DNA of 64,000 nucleotides from Pardosa pseudoannulata (Eukaryota; Arthropoda; Arachnida; Araneae; Lycosidae): NCBI GenBank assembly GCA_032207245.1, contig CM063500.1, positions 20,009,789 to 20,073,788 of the forward strand, read 5' to 3'. Shown piece by piece: positions 1 to 10,510 of this stretch (position 1 is its first letter; each line of letters starts with the position of its first letter). The notes under the pieces were generated by a model. It saw only the letters and a program-made list of their open reading frames with translations, ran no database searches and was not told where the DNA came from. The position numbers and the translations under genes were made by a program.

Positions 1-185
1 ATATCGATGCATATCATAAATCGAAGTTATTATGGATTGCACAGAATAAAATAAATATGAAGTTGAAACAACCTTGAATACTACAGCACGTCCTGTTGAT
101 GATCAGCTATCGTTTTAAGCGTCATTTATTATGAAAAGGGAAAAACGTCTTGAGAAAAGATTTATTTGGTATTACATGTAAAATA

Positions 186-1424
186 CACTCAAGAGCCAAC
201 ACACCTGTCAATAACGAGTTGGCCCACCTTTGGCGAACAACACAGCTTAAACCCGCCATGGCATGGATGCCACAAGTCCTTGGTAAATGGCCGGAGACAG
301 ATTGTACCAGATGCTTAAGCAACAGTCACGCAAATCCGAAATATTGCGATTTTTATGGTCTTTGAACTCTGAGCTGCCGTCCCATGACATCCCAAATGTG
401 TTCTATCGGATTGAGATCCGGTGAGTTAGGAGGCCAGGACATTAACTGGAATTCAGCATCATGTTCCTGGAACCACTTCAACACAATTTTAGCTTTGTGA
501 CACGGGGCGTTGTCCTGTTGGAACATTTCATTTCCAGCTGGAAAAAACAGAAGCCATGTAAGGGTGCAACTGGTCCGCAACGATGTTCAGATACCCCGTA
601 GTATTCATGGTCTGCTCTTCCACAACCATGGGTCCCAGAGACACACAAGAGAACGTCCCCCAAAGCATAATACCGCCCCCACCGGCCTATGTATGACGTA
701 CTGTACATTGAGGAAGCAGTTGTTCGCCTGGAAGACGGCGTATCCTAACACGGCCATCGGTGTGATGTCTGACTCCATTTTTGCTTCACCATGCGAGACA
801 GTCTCCGACAACCTTTTTCTTTGATAGCGTATGGACTTCCAACACCATGTCGTCTACTGCTGGCTTCACCTTCATTCATCCACTTTGCATCAGTACTAAC
901 AACTGTAGATCGCAAACAACCCACGAATGCAGTTTCGGAAATACTTGTTCTGAGCCTTCGAGCCATTACAATCTGCCCTCTATCAAAATCGCTTAGATCC
1001 GCAGCCTTTCCCATCACACACAGAAGTAAGTGAAAGAATGATTCTTCAAAGGCATCAAAGGTGGTGATGCAACTGGACCCTATGGGCCGAGCCCGTCAAT
1101 CCAGAGGCTTCTGTCAGTAAGCATAAAAATGACAACGAGCGAAAAATAAACGCATAAAAGAGCAAAGAGATAGAAGGGTGGATTCGTGAGTTCATAACAC
1201 AAAACTAGAGAGTAGAGAGTTTAGGGATAGTAAAACATAAATTATTTTTGTAGCCAGTGACATCCGTACAAAATAAGCCGAAAAATTTGAATGATAATGA
1301 ATGATTCTTCAGACTCTCCAGCAGCAGTTAAATACCATTTCCACCTGATCACGTGCCTTCCACGTAATCCAGGCCAGTTCATTGCAAAATGTAGGGGTGG
1401 TCATAATGTTTTGGCTCTTGCGTG
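186..1424 (-). mobile_element. Tc1-like DNA transposon, full length but decayed
   Basis: Both ends carry matching inverted repeats reading inward from a TA: left TA at 184-185 then CACTCAAGAGCC, right (minus strand) TA at 1425-1426 then CACGCAAGAGCC. TA target duplication and about 1.24 kb length fit Tc1/mariner cut-and-paste transposons. The transposase reads on the minus strand and is broken. The element landed in a tandem repeat: the flanks join into one unit of the minisatellite that follows. Confidence 0.85.
200..1017 (-). pseudogene. Tc1 transposase pseudogene
   Basis: The start at 1017 reads [20 protein letters not shown], the N-terminal helix-turn-helix of Tc1 transposases. The C-terminal half (580 down to 353) keeps QQDNAPCH and NSPDLNPIEHIWD, the second and third parts of the DDE/DD34E catalytic core. 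Frames change between these pieces and again near 340, so several frameshifts and stops separate them. It cannot make a full transposase. Confidence 0.85.
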
Positions 1425-1425
1425 T

Positions 1426-1640
1426 AAGTACTGCAAAATGGAATTTTATAATAGATAAAGCAATTATTCATGATTTGTCTAATGACATGTAAAATAAGTA
1501 CTACAAAATGGAGTTTCATAATAGATAAAGCAATTAATCATGATTTCGGTCTAATGACATGTAAAATAAGTACTACAAAATGAAGTTTTATAATAGATAA
1601 AGCAATTTTTCATAATTTCAGTTTCTGTACCTGCCGAAAA
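1426..1640. repeat. minisatellite, about 71-bp unit, three copies
   Basis: Units starting AAGTACTRCAAAATGG at about 1426, 1497 and 1568 share ATAATAGATAAAGCAATT and ACATGTAAAATAAGTAC. A piece of a further unit (ACATGTAAAA) lies left of the Tc1 element at 173-183, so the array was split by that insertion. Confidence 0.8.
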
Positions 1641-2745
1641 AGTATATTTATGTCCACTGTTCCAAAAATCATAATGTGTCGATGCAAAAGAAAAATTTAT
1701 AAATAATAGCAACTATTTGAAAACTGTGTAGATTATTTATAAGATTGCCCTATACCTACTGTCAAAAGGAAAACTTTTTCTAACAAAATATAAAAATTCT
1801 ACAAGTAATTTTTTTAGCAGTATCTCAAAAGATACACCAGACATTAAAGGTTTAAATGAATGATTGGACATCTTTTTGTTGTTGCAAATAGCGGCACATT
1901 CCTAATGATGAAACCTGTTGTGAGAAAAAAAGATAAGAAATAGAGCTCAGACAGCTGTCCAATCAAATAGATAGCTCTTTGATTAGCCTCTCTAAAGTTT
2001 GATATCTTTAATCATTTCAAAAACGTTTGAACAGACTGCATGCTGTTAGTTTCGCCTTACGGTAAGTTATTCTATTGACATTCATTATAAATTCAATTTT
2101 CAAAATAGCGTGAGTTGTTTAAAAATTTATTGCAATGTGGAATATTGACTGTATTGTTTTTTCTCACTAGTTTTCTCAATTTTAAAGAAATTTTTAATTT
2201 TTTTAAAGAAATATATGTATGATTTTAAATCGATGCAGTTTTATTTAATCATATAGTCACATTGTGTGTTTGACCTTGTAAAAATAATTACATATTGGCA
2301 AAACTAGTAATTCTTGCAAGTGTGATATTTTATGAAATATTCACCGTGGAACCTAAGCGAATTGACATATAGAGATTTTACTCGTATATAAAAGATTCGT
2401 GTTGAAAAAATATTTTTTTCATCTTTTATTTTCTTCCTTTTATACCTCTCTTCATTCATACATGTTGTTCTATTCTCTAAAAAATAGTCTTTTGGAAGAG
2501 CAAATTAATATTAAAAAAGAATGAAACATTCGACCACAGACTACACTTCGACATCAGCAACAACAACAACTTTATTTTCTTTTCAACTCTTTCCGCGTTG
2601 CCACCGGCGGGAAAACTAAAACAGCCGAGCTCGTGACATATGTATAGGATAGTTTCAGGAAGCAGTAAAAGGAATTTCGTATATAACACGCATCGTGATT
2701 AGAACTGGACAATATCAGATATTTAATATCACATATATATACATA
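1641..2745. other. AT-rich intergenic stretch, nothing recognised
   Basis: No open frame with a recognisable motif, no clear repeat and no RNA gene were seen on either strand. One minus-strand frame (2477-2689) has no family resemblance and no supporting context. Confidence 0.5.
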
Positions 2746-2762
2746 TATGTGTGTGTCTATCT

Positions 2763-3021
<259 letters not shown>

Positions 3022-3102
3022 AAGGAAAAGTAAACTGGATCGGGAAACTAATGTAAGCATTTTATATTACACCCCGAAAAAATTCTCAGGGATTTTCAAA
3101 AC

Positions 3103-3154
3103 TTAAGGGCTAAAAATTCCAGCTTCCTTTTGCATTCCCCTTTTTAGCCCTTAA
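3103..3154. repeat. 14-bp perfect hairpin
   Basis: TTAAGGGCTAAAAA at 3103-3116 is exactly repeated in reverse complement at 3141-3154, with a 24-base loop. No terminator or RNA gene context is visible. It may be the centre of a fold-back repeat. Confidence 0.6.
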
Positions 3155-3600
3155 ACTGACCACTGAGCAACAGTTTACGTCCTCAGAGAAGGGGTCTAAC
3201 CAATTATAACTCTACAATATCCTAACGGACAATTCAGGAAATTTCCAAACAAAAAAGAAATTCACGCTGTCGGAGGCAGATTTTCTTAGAGATTTTGACT
3301 GAGATGATGATCCAGGTGTTAAGGGTCTTTTGCATATAAATTCATGCTGGCTAACCCCTTAGTTTGTCCTGTCCATATGATAAAGGGGAACCCGTCCTCC
3401 AACGTTATCTTAATAAAGGTCTTTGGCTAAAACGGTGTCATTTTTATGGTTAATGATTGCAACTACCCATCGTGAAGTCCGTCTTATTACATATATATAC
3501 ACATACACACTCATATATATGTATATGTATTCACATACATATACATCTAGAACTTTCTAACTTTGTATTTAGATTGTAAAGATGTATTTAGGCTCGTTTG
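3155..3600. other. unassigned stretch
   Basis: Moderate GC with no coding frame or recognised repeat. It includes a short TA/CA-rich patch at about 3488-3545. Nothing else is supported. Confidence 0.4.
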
Positions 3601-3604
3601 TAGC

Positions 3605-3750
3605 CAATTCCCAAAAAGGTAAGAACTGCCACTCAGTACCATAGATCGTGGTTCTAATCTCATTTCTGGTATGGATGTTCATAGCCGTTCAGAATCGGTT
3701 TTAAGCAGTAGGTCCCAGTCTCATTAAAACTCCTGTAGTAAAAGAGTAAA
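3605..3750 (+). mobile_element. tRNA-derived SINE (family A), diverged copy
   Basis: The body shares TATGGATGTTCATAGCCGTT, AATCGG, TTTAAGCAGTAGGTCCCAG and TCTCATTA with the intact family A copy at 44508-44684. The tRNA-like head is eroded. No clear target duplication was found. Confidence 0.7.
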
Positions 3751-4015
3751 CTGTTTCTCTCCTAACCAACCAACCAATTCCGAGAGGGTATTTACAGCAT
3801 CCTGAAGACCAAGGTAAACAGAGATAACCCTCCCCGTAGTTTTATTAACAACAAAAATAAAGTTACATAAAAATCTCAACGTAATGAAAATTAACACTGC
3901 GGGTTACCATCAGATGGAGGTACTTGATCTCTACTGAGACATCGCCGTTAACTTGCGAAGCGAAACTAACTTTAGGTTTTGAAAGGGATGTGCAAATGAT
4001 AATTCTGAAAACCGA

Positions 4016-4185
4016 TAAAGCGCCGAATGAGGGTTATATGGTATGGGCGCTGTTCTCCGGTATCGAAGATCAAATTCTATTGATGTATCGATGTTCACAG
4101 CCTTTGGAATCGGAGCAGTTGGCCCCAGTCTCATTAATCTCGTGCAACAAAACAGTAGACCTTAGCTCTTCATTCCAAGTAACCA
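4016..4185 (+). mobile_element. tRNA-derived SINE (family A), diverged copy
   Basis: It keeps the family A order: a degraded tRNA head (GCCGAATGAGGGTTATATGG), GATGTTCACAGCC, GGAATCGGAGCAG, CCCAGTCTCATTA and a tail with AGTAGACC. A frame across it (3924-4271) is chance coding without family support. Confidence 0.65.
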
Positions 4186-4662
4186 TAGTCTGCAAATGCT
4201 ATTTAATGTTTGTGGGACGTCTCGGGGACATACCTCCTTTAAGTGTGTACGAGTTTCACGCACCCAAGTGATCTTCTCTACATTACTTTCTTTCTGGTAG
4301 TTTCGAGATTACTTCGATAGTGTTGGTTCTTACCGTGTTGGACGAAATTAACTGAGACCATGACGGGCTTCTCGGAAGTCAGTAGCAGCTTGGTATGCTC
4401 TTCGGGTTGCTATTTGGGCGCTGGTCTTTAAGTAGTGTCATGTGGCTGAGCTGACCATATGTCCTCGAAATTCTTGGAGAATCTCCAAATTTAGATTTTT
4501 TTTTTGTTTTGTTTTGCCCTTAAAAACACAATGATGACTTGCGAAGGCGAAAAGTCCTCAAATTTAAAAATTTGTCTAGTAAATTTAGTTGTTGTCTTAT
4601 GTCACTTGGTCAAACCAAGCACGATTTGAGCCTCAGACTACTCGTATTAAGGCAAAGGGGAT
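4186..4662. other. unassigned stretch
   Basis: No gene, RNA or known repeat was recognised. Short unrelated frames only. Confidence 0.35.
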
Positions 4663-4859
4663 ACGCCTTTCGTTTGAACAAGCACCGCAAGGGTGAAAGT
4701 ACAACTTAGGCTTAAGGGCCGATCCCACCAAAGTCGTTTAACGGCTAACTACGATTAGCCACGATTAACCCTGCCAAGCAATGGGGAAACGGAATTCTCC
4801 GTTTAACGCCTTTCGTTTGAACAAGCACCGCAAGGGTGAAAATACAACTTATGCTTAAG
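4663..4859. repeat. 53-bp direct repeats flanking a MITE-like segment
   Basis: A 53-bp sequence containing GCCTTTCGTTTGAACAAGC and ACCGCAAGGGTGAAA occurs at 4664-4716 and again at 4807-4859 with two mismatches. The 90 bp between (GGCCGATCCCACCAAAGTCG, then GATTAACC) resembles the inverted ends of the MITE at 16574-16717. The layout suggests a local duplication that includes the MITE. Confidence 0.65.
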
Positions 4860-4974
4860 TGGTTCCTCATAATTTTGAAGCAAGGATCAAGCAGAAGACC
4901 CATAATCTTAACTTGCCACCTCCAGAGGTATTTATTGAGAACTTGGAGGAAATTGTGACCACAAACATATTTCA

Positions 4975-5090
4975 TGTTCCCCAGTCACTTTTAACGAACA
5001 CGGTGGATCTTAGGCCAGCTCTAGCTTAGAATCTGCAACCCTCTAGTTACGAGAGCGTTGCTTTTGCCGACTGAGCTACCGCGGCACTAT
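4975..5090 (-). mobile_element. tRNA-derived SINE (family B), 5' part
   Basis: On the minus strand from 5086 it starts GTGCCGCGGTAGCTCAGTCG, a tRNA-like A box, followed by a B-box-like GGTTGCAGATTC and then GTGACTGGGG. The same order occurs on the plus strand at 34788. It is a SINE head and not a functional tRNA: the acceptor and T stems do not close. Confidence 0.65.
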
Positions 5091-6051
5091 TAAATTTAGT
5101 AAACCGTTCAATTGAAGATAAAGAGGTTCAAGAAGCATTCCTAGTTTTAATGTATTGAAACAATAAGATAGTCAAGTCCATTTTAAAATATATTCTTTCA
5201 ATATAGTTTTTAAGTATGGGTGTACATGTTACTGTGTTTCGTTCCAGGATAAGTTACCTAAAATATCGTGTAGTGTCCCCAAGTTTTCTTTGGATTTGAG
5301 GTCACCACGCTGTTTGTCCCCAAATTACTGCTTAGAAATATGATCGCCTTACCTTTGGCTAACGCCGGGTCAGGAAACTAATTTTCCTTAACCTCTTTCT
5401 TCTTGTTCCCGTCAAAATGACGCTGGAAGATACGCCCTTTATTTCTTACTCGCCTGTTATTTCCGGGCTGAAGTGTTCAAAAGTTAAGCGCCAAAAATAT
5501 TAAAACAACCTATTTCTTATGCCCGCGATTATGTTCATTTCATAATTTGTACTCCAGATAGATGGCAGTACCAGACTATTTATAATGTGTTACTCGTACC
5601 TTATTTAAAACAAGGTGGGAAAAATCCCAATTGATGTTCCAATTATCTTTAGTAGATGTACTTTATTGAAAAGTATTCGATATCAGATACCATTACAAAA
5701 AGAGGCTGGCCAAGCATAGATAATAACCGCAATTGATGATTAAAAGACATTTTATTATGTATCCTTCACACTATGGCTAATTGTTCACCACTTCCTGATG
5801 GTGACCTTGGATGATGGTTTACATGTTGCATCCACCCAGTGGATTACTAAATGAGCCGAACGCGTGGATTCATCCATCGGGTCTACTGCGCACTTTAGTT
5901 GCGCATCTGGCTGTCTTTGATCTTTGGAGAAAATACGCTTCTGAAGCCATCCTCCGTTAAAGCCATTTTATCGTCTGCCATCGTGGACCGCGATCTCCAG
6001 AAGGTGGTAATGGCTTACAGTGGACCATAGTGGGGATGGGCCTTGAGACAG

Positions 6052-6225
6052 ATACCTCCCACTGATAAGAAACGGGAACCGTCAAGAGAATGCAAAATTT
6101 GTTGTTCCAGAAGAGACGAAAGCAATAAGAGATGAAGGAAGGAAACTCGATACTACTGTGCCGATTGTGATGTTGGACTTTGCATCTGATGCTTTGAAAT
6201 TTATCACACCAGAAAAAATAAGTAA
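6052..6225 (+). pseudogene. piggyBac transposase C-terminal zinc-finger fragment
   Basis: The frame reads PPTDKKREPSRECKICCSRR, then ETRYYCADCDVGLC and FEIYHTRKNK before the stop. This is the cysteine-rich C-terminal domain of piggyBac transposases (C..C ... C..C ... C ... H). Two in-frame stops interrupt it (after ESNKR and after GLCI). The same domain occurs at 17485-17650. Confidence 0.8.
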
Positions 6226-6317
6226 TATTTATATTATACGTAAGTTTAATAAAATTCTATTTCAGTGTTTAAAACATATATATGTGTGTGTGTAATATTT
6301 ATTTCCTCTAGTCACAT

Positions 6318-6770
6318 ATTATGTATCCCCTATTCTTTTTACTTGCCAGTGCTATTGAGCTAGGAGAAACCTAAACAGCTAGTAGTAATAACGAACGATG
6401 CAGTCTGGCCGACATTGAAGACAGTGGCACAAGTCGAATTAAAACTTTATTTCAGAGCTGCTAAAACGGACTTCTTTTCTAGTCAACGACAGACAAAGGA
6501 ATACACAAAAATCACTCTACCCCAACCGAGGTGCACCCAACAGCGAAGACAGACAGAATTTTCCCACTTACTCAGTGCATTTAAGTGTGATATCAGGAAA
6601 AATGCGGAGTCATTTGCCGGCGACAGCTGGAAAACGTGTTGAATAAACAGAAAATTTACATCTATAGGATAGAGAGCTTTGGGAAATGTATCGAAAGAAT
6701 TTTAAGTCGAGAACGCCCCTTTGATTAAGACATTTAGAGGCTTGAAAGAGATTTTAAGGAAATATTAAAG
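6318..6770. repeat. dispersed repeat, possible solo LTR, copy 1
   Basis: This roughly 440-bp stretch recurs in reverse orientation at about 60020-60460. Shared marks include CATTTGCCGGCGACAGCTGG, CAGAGCTGCTAAAA, CAATGTCGGCC-like text and CCCCTATT near one end. It lies inside the piggyBac relic. Length and a poly(A)-signal-like AATAAAG on one strand would suit a solo LTR, but no target duplication was confirmed. Confidence 0.6.
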
Positions 6771-6789
6771 TTAAATAATTTTGATATAT

Positions 6790-6838
<49 letters not shown>
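6790..6838. repeat. (TA)n microsatellite
   Basis: Uninterrupted TA dinucleotides inside the piggyBac relic. Confidence 0.95.
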
Positions 6839-6839
<1 letters not shown>

Positions 6840-7104
6840 AAGACGCAGCAATAGGAGAACTCAACTCCATAGACTAGACGACTAGACTTTTACAAACTAT
6901 GAATGGCAACGCGAAGAAGCGCGCGCCACACAGAGAGATACTGAAACTGAGCTTGTGTGCTGAAGAGTGAGAGTACAATGATGATTTATGATGATTTTAA
7001 TCAAAACGTATTAATGTCTGTTTTATGTTTATCGTTTAATTGTTATGTTTTTTTGTATTCAAATTAAATGTTTTGTGCAATGTGAGTGATGTTATTTTAT
7101 CCCC

Positions 7105-7106
<2 letters not shown>

Positions 7107-7172
<66 letters not shown>
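7107..7172. repeat. (TA)n microsatellite
   Basis: Uninterrupted TA dinucleotides. The overlapping short frame (7040-7237) is not a gene. Confidence 0.95.
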
Positions 7173-7174
<2 letters not shown>

Positions 7175-7481
7175 TATTTTTATTATTTGCTGAAAAACCA
7201 ACATTCAGTCATAATAATCCTAAATGTTGGCTTTTAATAAAAAATTAATTTTATTTATTTTAAACTCAAAATGAACCCAAAAGTTATAAATGAATGCGTA
7301 TTTGATACATACACATAGTTTTATATAATTTTCTTGAATAAAAAAGTCACTTTTATGACAGTTTTCTTTAAAATTATGCCATTGTTAGAGGGTTAATGTT
7401 TGTTGGATTATCTTTTGGTTAACTTACAGGTTCTACACTAAGTTCGTCTAAAATGTGTAATCAATTTTTCTTTTAAGATAG

Positions 7482-7565
7482 ATGCGCTGTCTTGCTTTTC
7501 CTCTGTTTCTATGGGTATTCTGTGTGGCTTTTTTGGAATTGTACACCGCACTGGACTTAGATGAG
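7482..7565 (+). CDS. secreted cysteine-rich peptide, exon 1 (signal peptide)
   Basis: The ATG at 7482 opens 28 codons: MRCLAFPLFLWVFCVAFLEL is a classic secretory signal, with a basic start and a hydrophobic core, followed by an acidic LDLDE. The exon ends in phase 0 before a GTGAG donor at 7566. A pyrimidine tract and AG lie just upstream of the ATG, so a 5' UTR intron is possible. The mature domain is in exons 2 and 3. Introns 1 and 2 are about 2.4 kb each and hold transposon and tandem-repeat DNA. Confidence 0.8.
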
Positions 7566-7714
7566 GTGAGTTGCACAATCATTCAGTACGATTTGGAGAT
7601 GCGAGTAAATCTGACCGAAACGCAATTATTAGGTGGCCCACATATCATCCGTAATAGAAAACTTTAGAGGAAAATTGTTCAAGTCGCACCACTGCCTAAG
7701 TTATATAATTGCCA

Positions 7715-7925
7715 ATGTAGTTACAGCTCCTCTAGTGATAGTACGGTGTACTACACTGTTTACCAATAAGGGAATTTGTCGTAACGTCACGAGCTACTAT
7801 AATGCCCTTCCCATTCATTTTCATGTTTACAACAGCCAATAGACAAACAATAAACTACCCTTCCGTTTGAAACTAAAGCCAGGATTGTCATAATTTGAGA
7901 ATTTGCCCTATTGCTTGAAATCGCC
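7715..7925. repeat. dispersed repeat, copy 1 (inverted copy at 17935)
   Basis: Text such as CCAATAGACAAACAATAAAC and GAAACTAAAGCCAGGATTGT recurs in reverse complement at 17935-18115. Both copies abut other repeats. The family was not recognised. Confidence 0.65.
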
Positions 7926-7926
7926 T

Positions 7927-9095
7927 TATAAGTATTTGGAACCTATGCAAATGACGATATCTGCGATTCTGGGGTACGTCACGGTCTCCGCCGGTATACA
8001 TCATGTAGGAAACAGCATCGGCATTAGTCGCATGCAAGATGCCGCGCAGTTCGGAGCTCTCTGATTTCGAGAAAGGTATAATTATTGGGTATCACAAATG
8101 TGGCCAATGCTTAAGAGACATATCTAGCGATCTGAAGTACCCAAAATCGACAGTAGCCTGTGATTAAGAAGTGGAAGGTAAGCGGTGATTGTCGGAATGT
8201 GCCCCGAGTCGGCAGACCCACGAAACTGGGAGATAGACACCGACGAGTGGTGTCCAGAGAAATTCATAAGAACCGCACCCAACCGATGGCCCTCATCCGC
8301 TAGAAGTTTCAACAGGCATCCAAGTGTATTGTTTCAATGAATACCATCCATAAGGAAGCACATCTGCTTGGTTTTCATCTCCGTGCTGCTGCCCATAAGC
8401 CTTTGATCACAAAGTCCAACCGCGCTGCTCGGTTAATGTGGTGCAAAGCACTTGGAAATTGGACCGTATATCAGTGGAAACGGGTTCTTTAGAGCGACAA
8501 ATCAAGGTTCACCCTTTACCGTTTGGATGGCAGGGTCTGGGTTTGGCGTTTGCTTGGAGAACGTCTCCTGCCAGAATGCATTGTACCAACAGTCAAGTTC
8601 GGCAGATTTCTGAGGGCGTTTCTCTTGGTATGAACTGGGACCCTTGGTCCCCATTCATGGTAAGCTCAACGCCAATGCCTACTGCAGTATTTTGGATGAC
8701 AATGTGCTTCCTACGTTGGGGCAGTTTTACGGGTTTGGACCCCTGTTACTTTCAGGACTACGCTGCCAGTTGTCATGTTTCGAGGTTAACCAAGGCTTGG
8801 TATGGTGCCAATGGAATTCATCGAATGGACTGGGCTGCCCAGAGCCCAGACCTGAACCCTATCGAGTACCTCTGGGTCTAGTTGGATGGCCGAATTAAGG
8901 GGTGCACTACATGTCCAAAATCGATGAAGGAACTTGTATGCCTACTCCAAGCCGAGTGGAAGACAATACCACTAGCTGTAATACAAAGACTTATGGAAAG
9001 TATGCCCTGGAGGGTTCACGCTGTAAATACCTCTCGTGGAGGCTCTACCAACTATTGATTTTGAATAAAGTTATTTTTTCTTTTCGATCAATCAT
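7927..9095 (+). mobile_element. Tc1-like transposon (family 2), truncated ends
   Basis: The sequence matches the Tc1 copies at 18915 and 31609 from ATAAGTATTTGGAACCTATG to the end of the transposase. The outer inverted-repeat bases are eroded on the left and lost on the right after about 9095. It lies in intron 1 of the secreted-peptide gene. Confidence 0.8.
8060..9060 (+). pseudogene. Tc1 transposase pseudogene (family 2)
   Basis: Fragments in different frames show LSDFEKGIIIGYHKCGQCLR at the N terminus, [36 protein letters not shown] text and MDWAAQSPDLNPIEYLWV near 8840-8880. This is a DDE transposase with several frameshifts and stops, not functional. Confidence 0.8.
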
Positions 9096-10014
9096 AATGT
9101 CTTCAACTAGGCCTCAGCATAGAAAAACCCAAATTTTTCATACATGGGGCTAAAAAATAAATTTTTTATTGCTTTCACTATAATTTTGGACGTATATTAT
9201 TTGTTTTTATAATAAGTTGATGACTTGTTGGCGCATTGTTCTTTCTGAATATACATTCTCTATAGCAATTAAGAAGCTATTTGATTTAAAACAATGCCTT
9301 TATACACTATTCCAAAATTATGGATTTAAATTATGGATACAATTATGGATTTAAGATATACTGGGCAAAACTTACAATGAAACTTTCGTAGTCGTACCTC
9401 TTTTTTATTTATTTTTGCTATTTTCATCAAAAATGTATGCAAATTTGGAGATAGTTTGAAGTAAACAAAAACTTTTTTTTTTAATTTAGGGAAAAAGGGT
9501 TTTTTTCTTTATTGCTTTCTAATTAATTCGTGCTTTTTCTAAAGGGGACTTGACCAACTTTCCCCATACTTAAAAAAAGTAGTTAATATAAATCCATTGT
9601 AAAAAAAAATAGACATGGATTTAAAGCTACCGTCTTGGGAAAATACCAGTTCCATGGCATATTCTCAAGACGGCCTGCGAAGCTATTTTTCAAAATTTTG
9701 CTGATAAGCTTCGAAGGTATATTACGGTAAGAAATGCACCTGTAATGTTTCAAATGCTGATAAAATTCGAAAATTTTTGTTTGAAGGTTATTTAAAGTAG
9801 CAATTAGAAATAACTGAATTGTCTGTTGCGATAATAATTATATTAATAATATGGGGATGGATATTAAAATACACGCGTTGATTCTTATTTCAGTTATATT
9901 TTGCTATTCAGTGAGAAAGAAATATAAAATTTTCAGACAAATTTCTCCCAGCTGAATGTCTACTATTTCCATAACTAATTATATCTTATGGTGTTTTATT
10001 CAACTTTCTTTCAG
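9096..10014 (+). other. rest of intron 1, AT-rich
   Basis: The intron of the secreted-peptide gene continues to the acceptor TTCTTTCAG at 10014. No gene or recognisable repeat was seen in this part. Confidence 0.5.
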
Positions 10015-10126
10015 CTCCCCGCGAAAACTGATTACAAGAACTGCACAAAAGATGCTGACTGCTCAATAGGAGAATGTTGTACTTTTGAAGCTGAGGCCAC
10101 GCTCTCGACTTCCACTAAAATCATGT
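10015..10126 (+). CDS. secreted cysteine-rich peptide, exon 2
   Basis: It follows the acceptor TTTCTTTCAG and ends at a GTAAGT donor at 10127. It is in phase 0 at the start and phase 1 at the end, joining both neighbours without a stop. It encodes the first four cysteines, including KDADC and a GECC motif, a spacing typical of the prokineticin/astakine/MIT-like (colipase-fold) N-terminal half. The region between GECC and the next cysteine is rich in Thr and Ser. This is a fold-class assignment by cysteine pattern only. Confidence 0.8.
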
Positions 10127-10144
10127 GTAAGTGAAGTTATCAAC

Positions 10145-10510
10145 CCTTTGCCTCTACCTTGTGAATGATTGTGTTTATCTGAGTTAAAATAAACAAGGCC
10201 AATCTGAACGATCGCAAATAAGAATTTTGAGGCCTTAATATTGTCCAGTAATGATTAGATTCTTTGCATTTGCCTCTACTTGGTTAATGATTGTGTTTAT
10301 CTGGGTTAAAATAATCAAAGCCAATCTGAAAGCTCTCAAATAAGAATTTTGAGGCCCTAATATTGTTGCGTAATGATGTAGATTCTTTGCCTTTGCCTCT
10401 ACCTGCTGAATGATTGTGTTTAGCTAGATTAAAACAAACACAGCCACTCCTAAAGCACACAAACAAGAGTTTTGAGATATTAATATTGTTGCATAACGAT
10501 GTAGATTCCA
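10145..10510. repeat. 122-bp tandem repeat, three copies
   Basis: Units begin at about 10145, 10267 and 10390 with TTGCCTCTAC, then TGAATGATTGTGTTTA, GGTTAAAATAA and TTTTGAGGCC. They lie in intron 2 of the secreted-peptide gene. Open frames across the repeat (10284-10571 minus, 10414-10719 plus) are by-products. Confidence 0.85.

Larger units (their letters stand above)
5392..7392 (+). mobile_element. piggyBac-type transposon relic, copy 1
   Basis: It is flanked by TTAA on both sides (5388-5391, 7393-7396), the piggyBac target. The left end reads CCTCTTTCTTCTTG and matches the left end of a second copy at 12947. The right end reads GTTAGAGGG. The middle of the transposase gene is missing; only the C-terminal zinc finger remains. 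The 3' region at about 7190-7300 matches copy 2 at 17750-17850. About 900 bp of other DNA (a dispersed repeat and TA tracts) was later inserted between 6275 and 7180. Confidence 0.7.

Noticed and set aside
5010..5086. Possible tRNA gene on the minus strand
   Set aside because: A- and B-box-like text is present but the acceptor and T stems do not pair, and the same sequence recurs with a SINE body at 34788.
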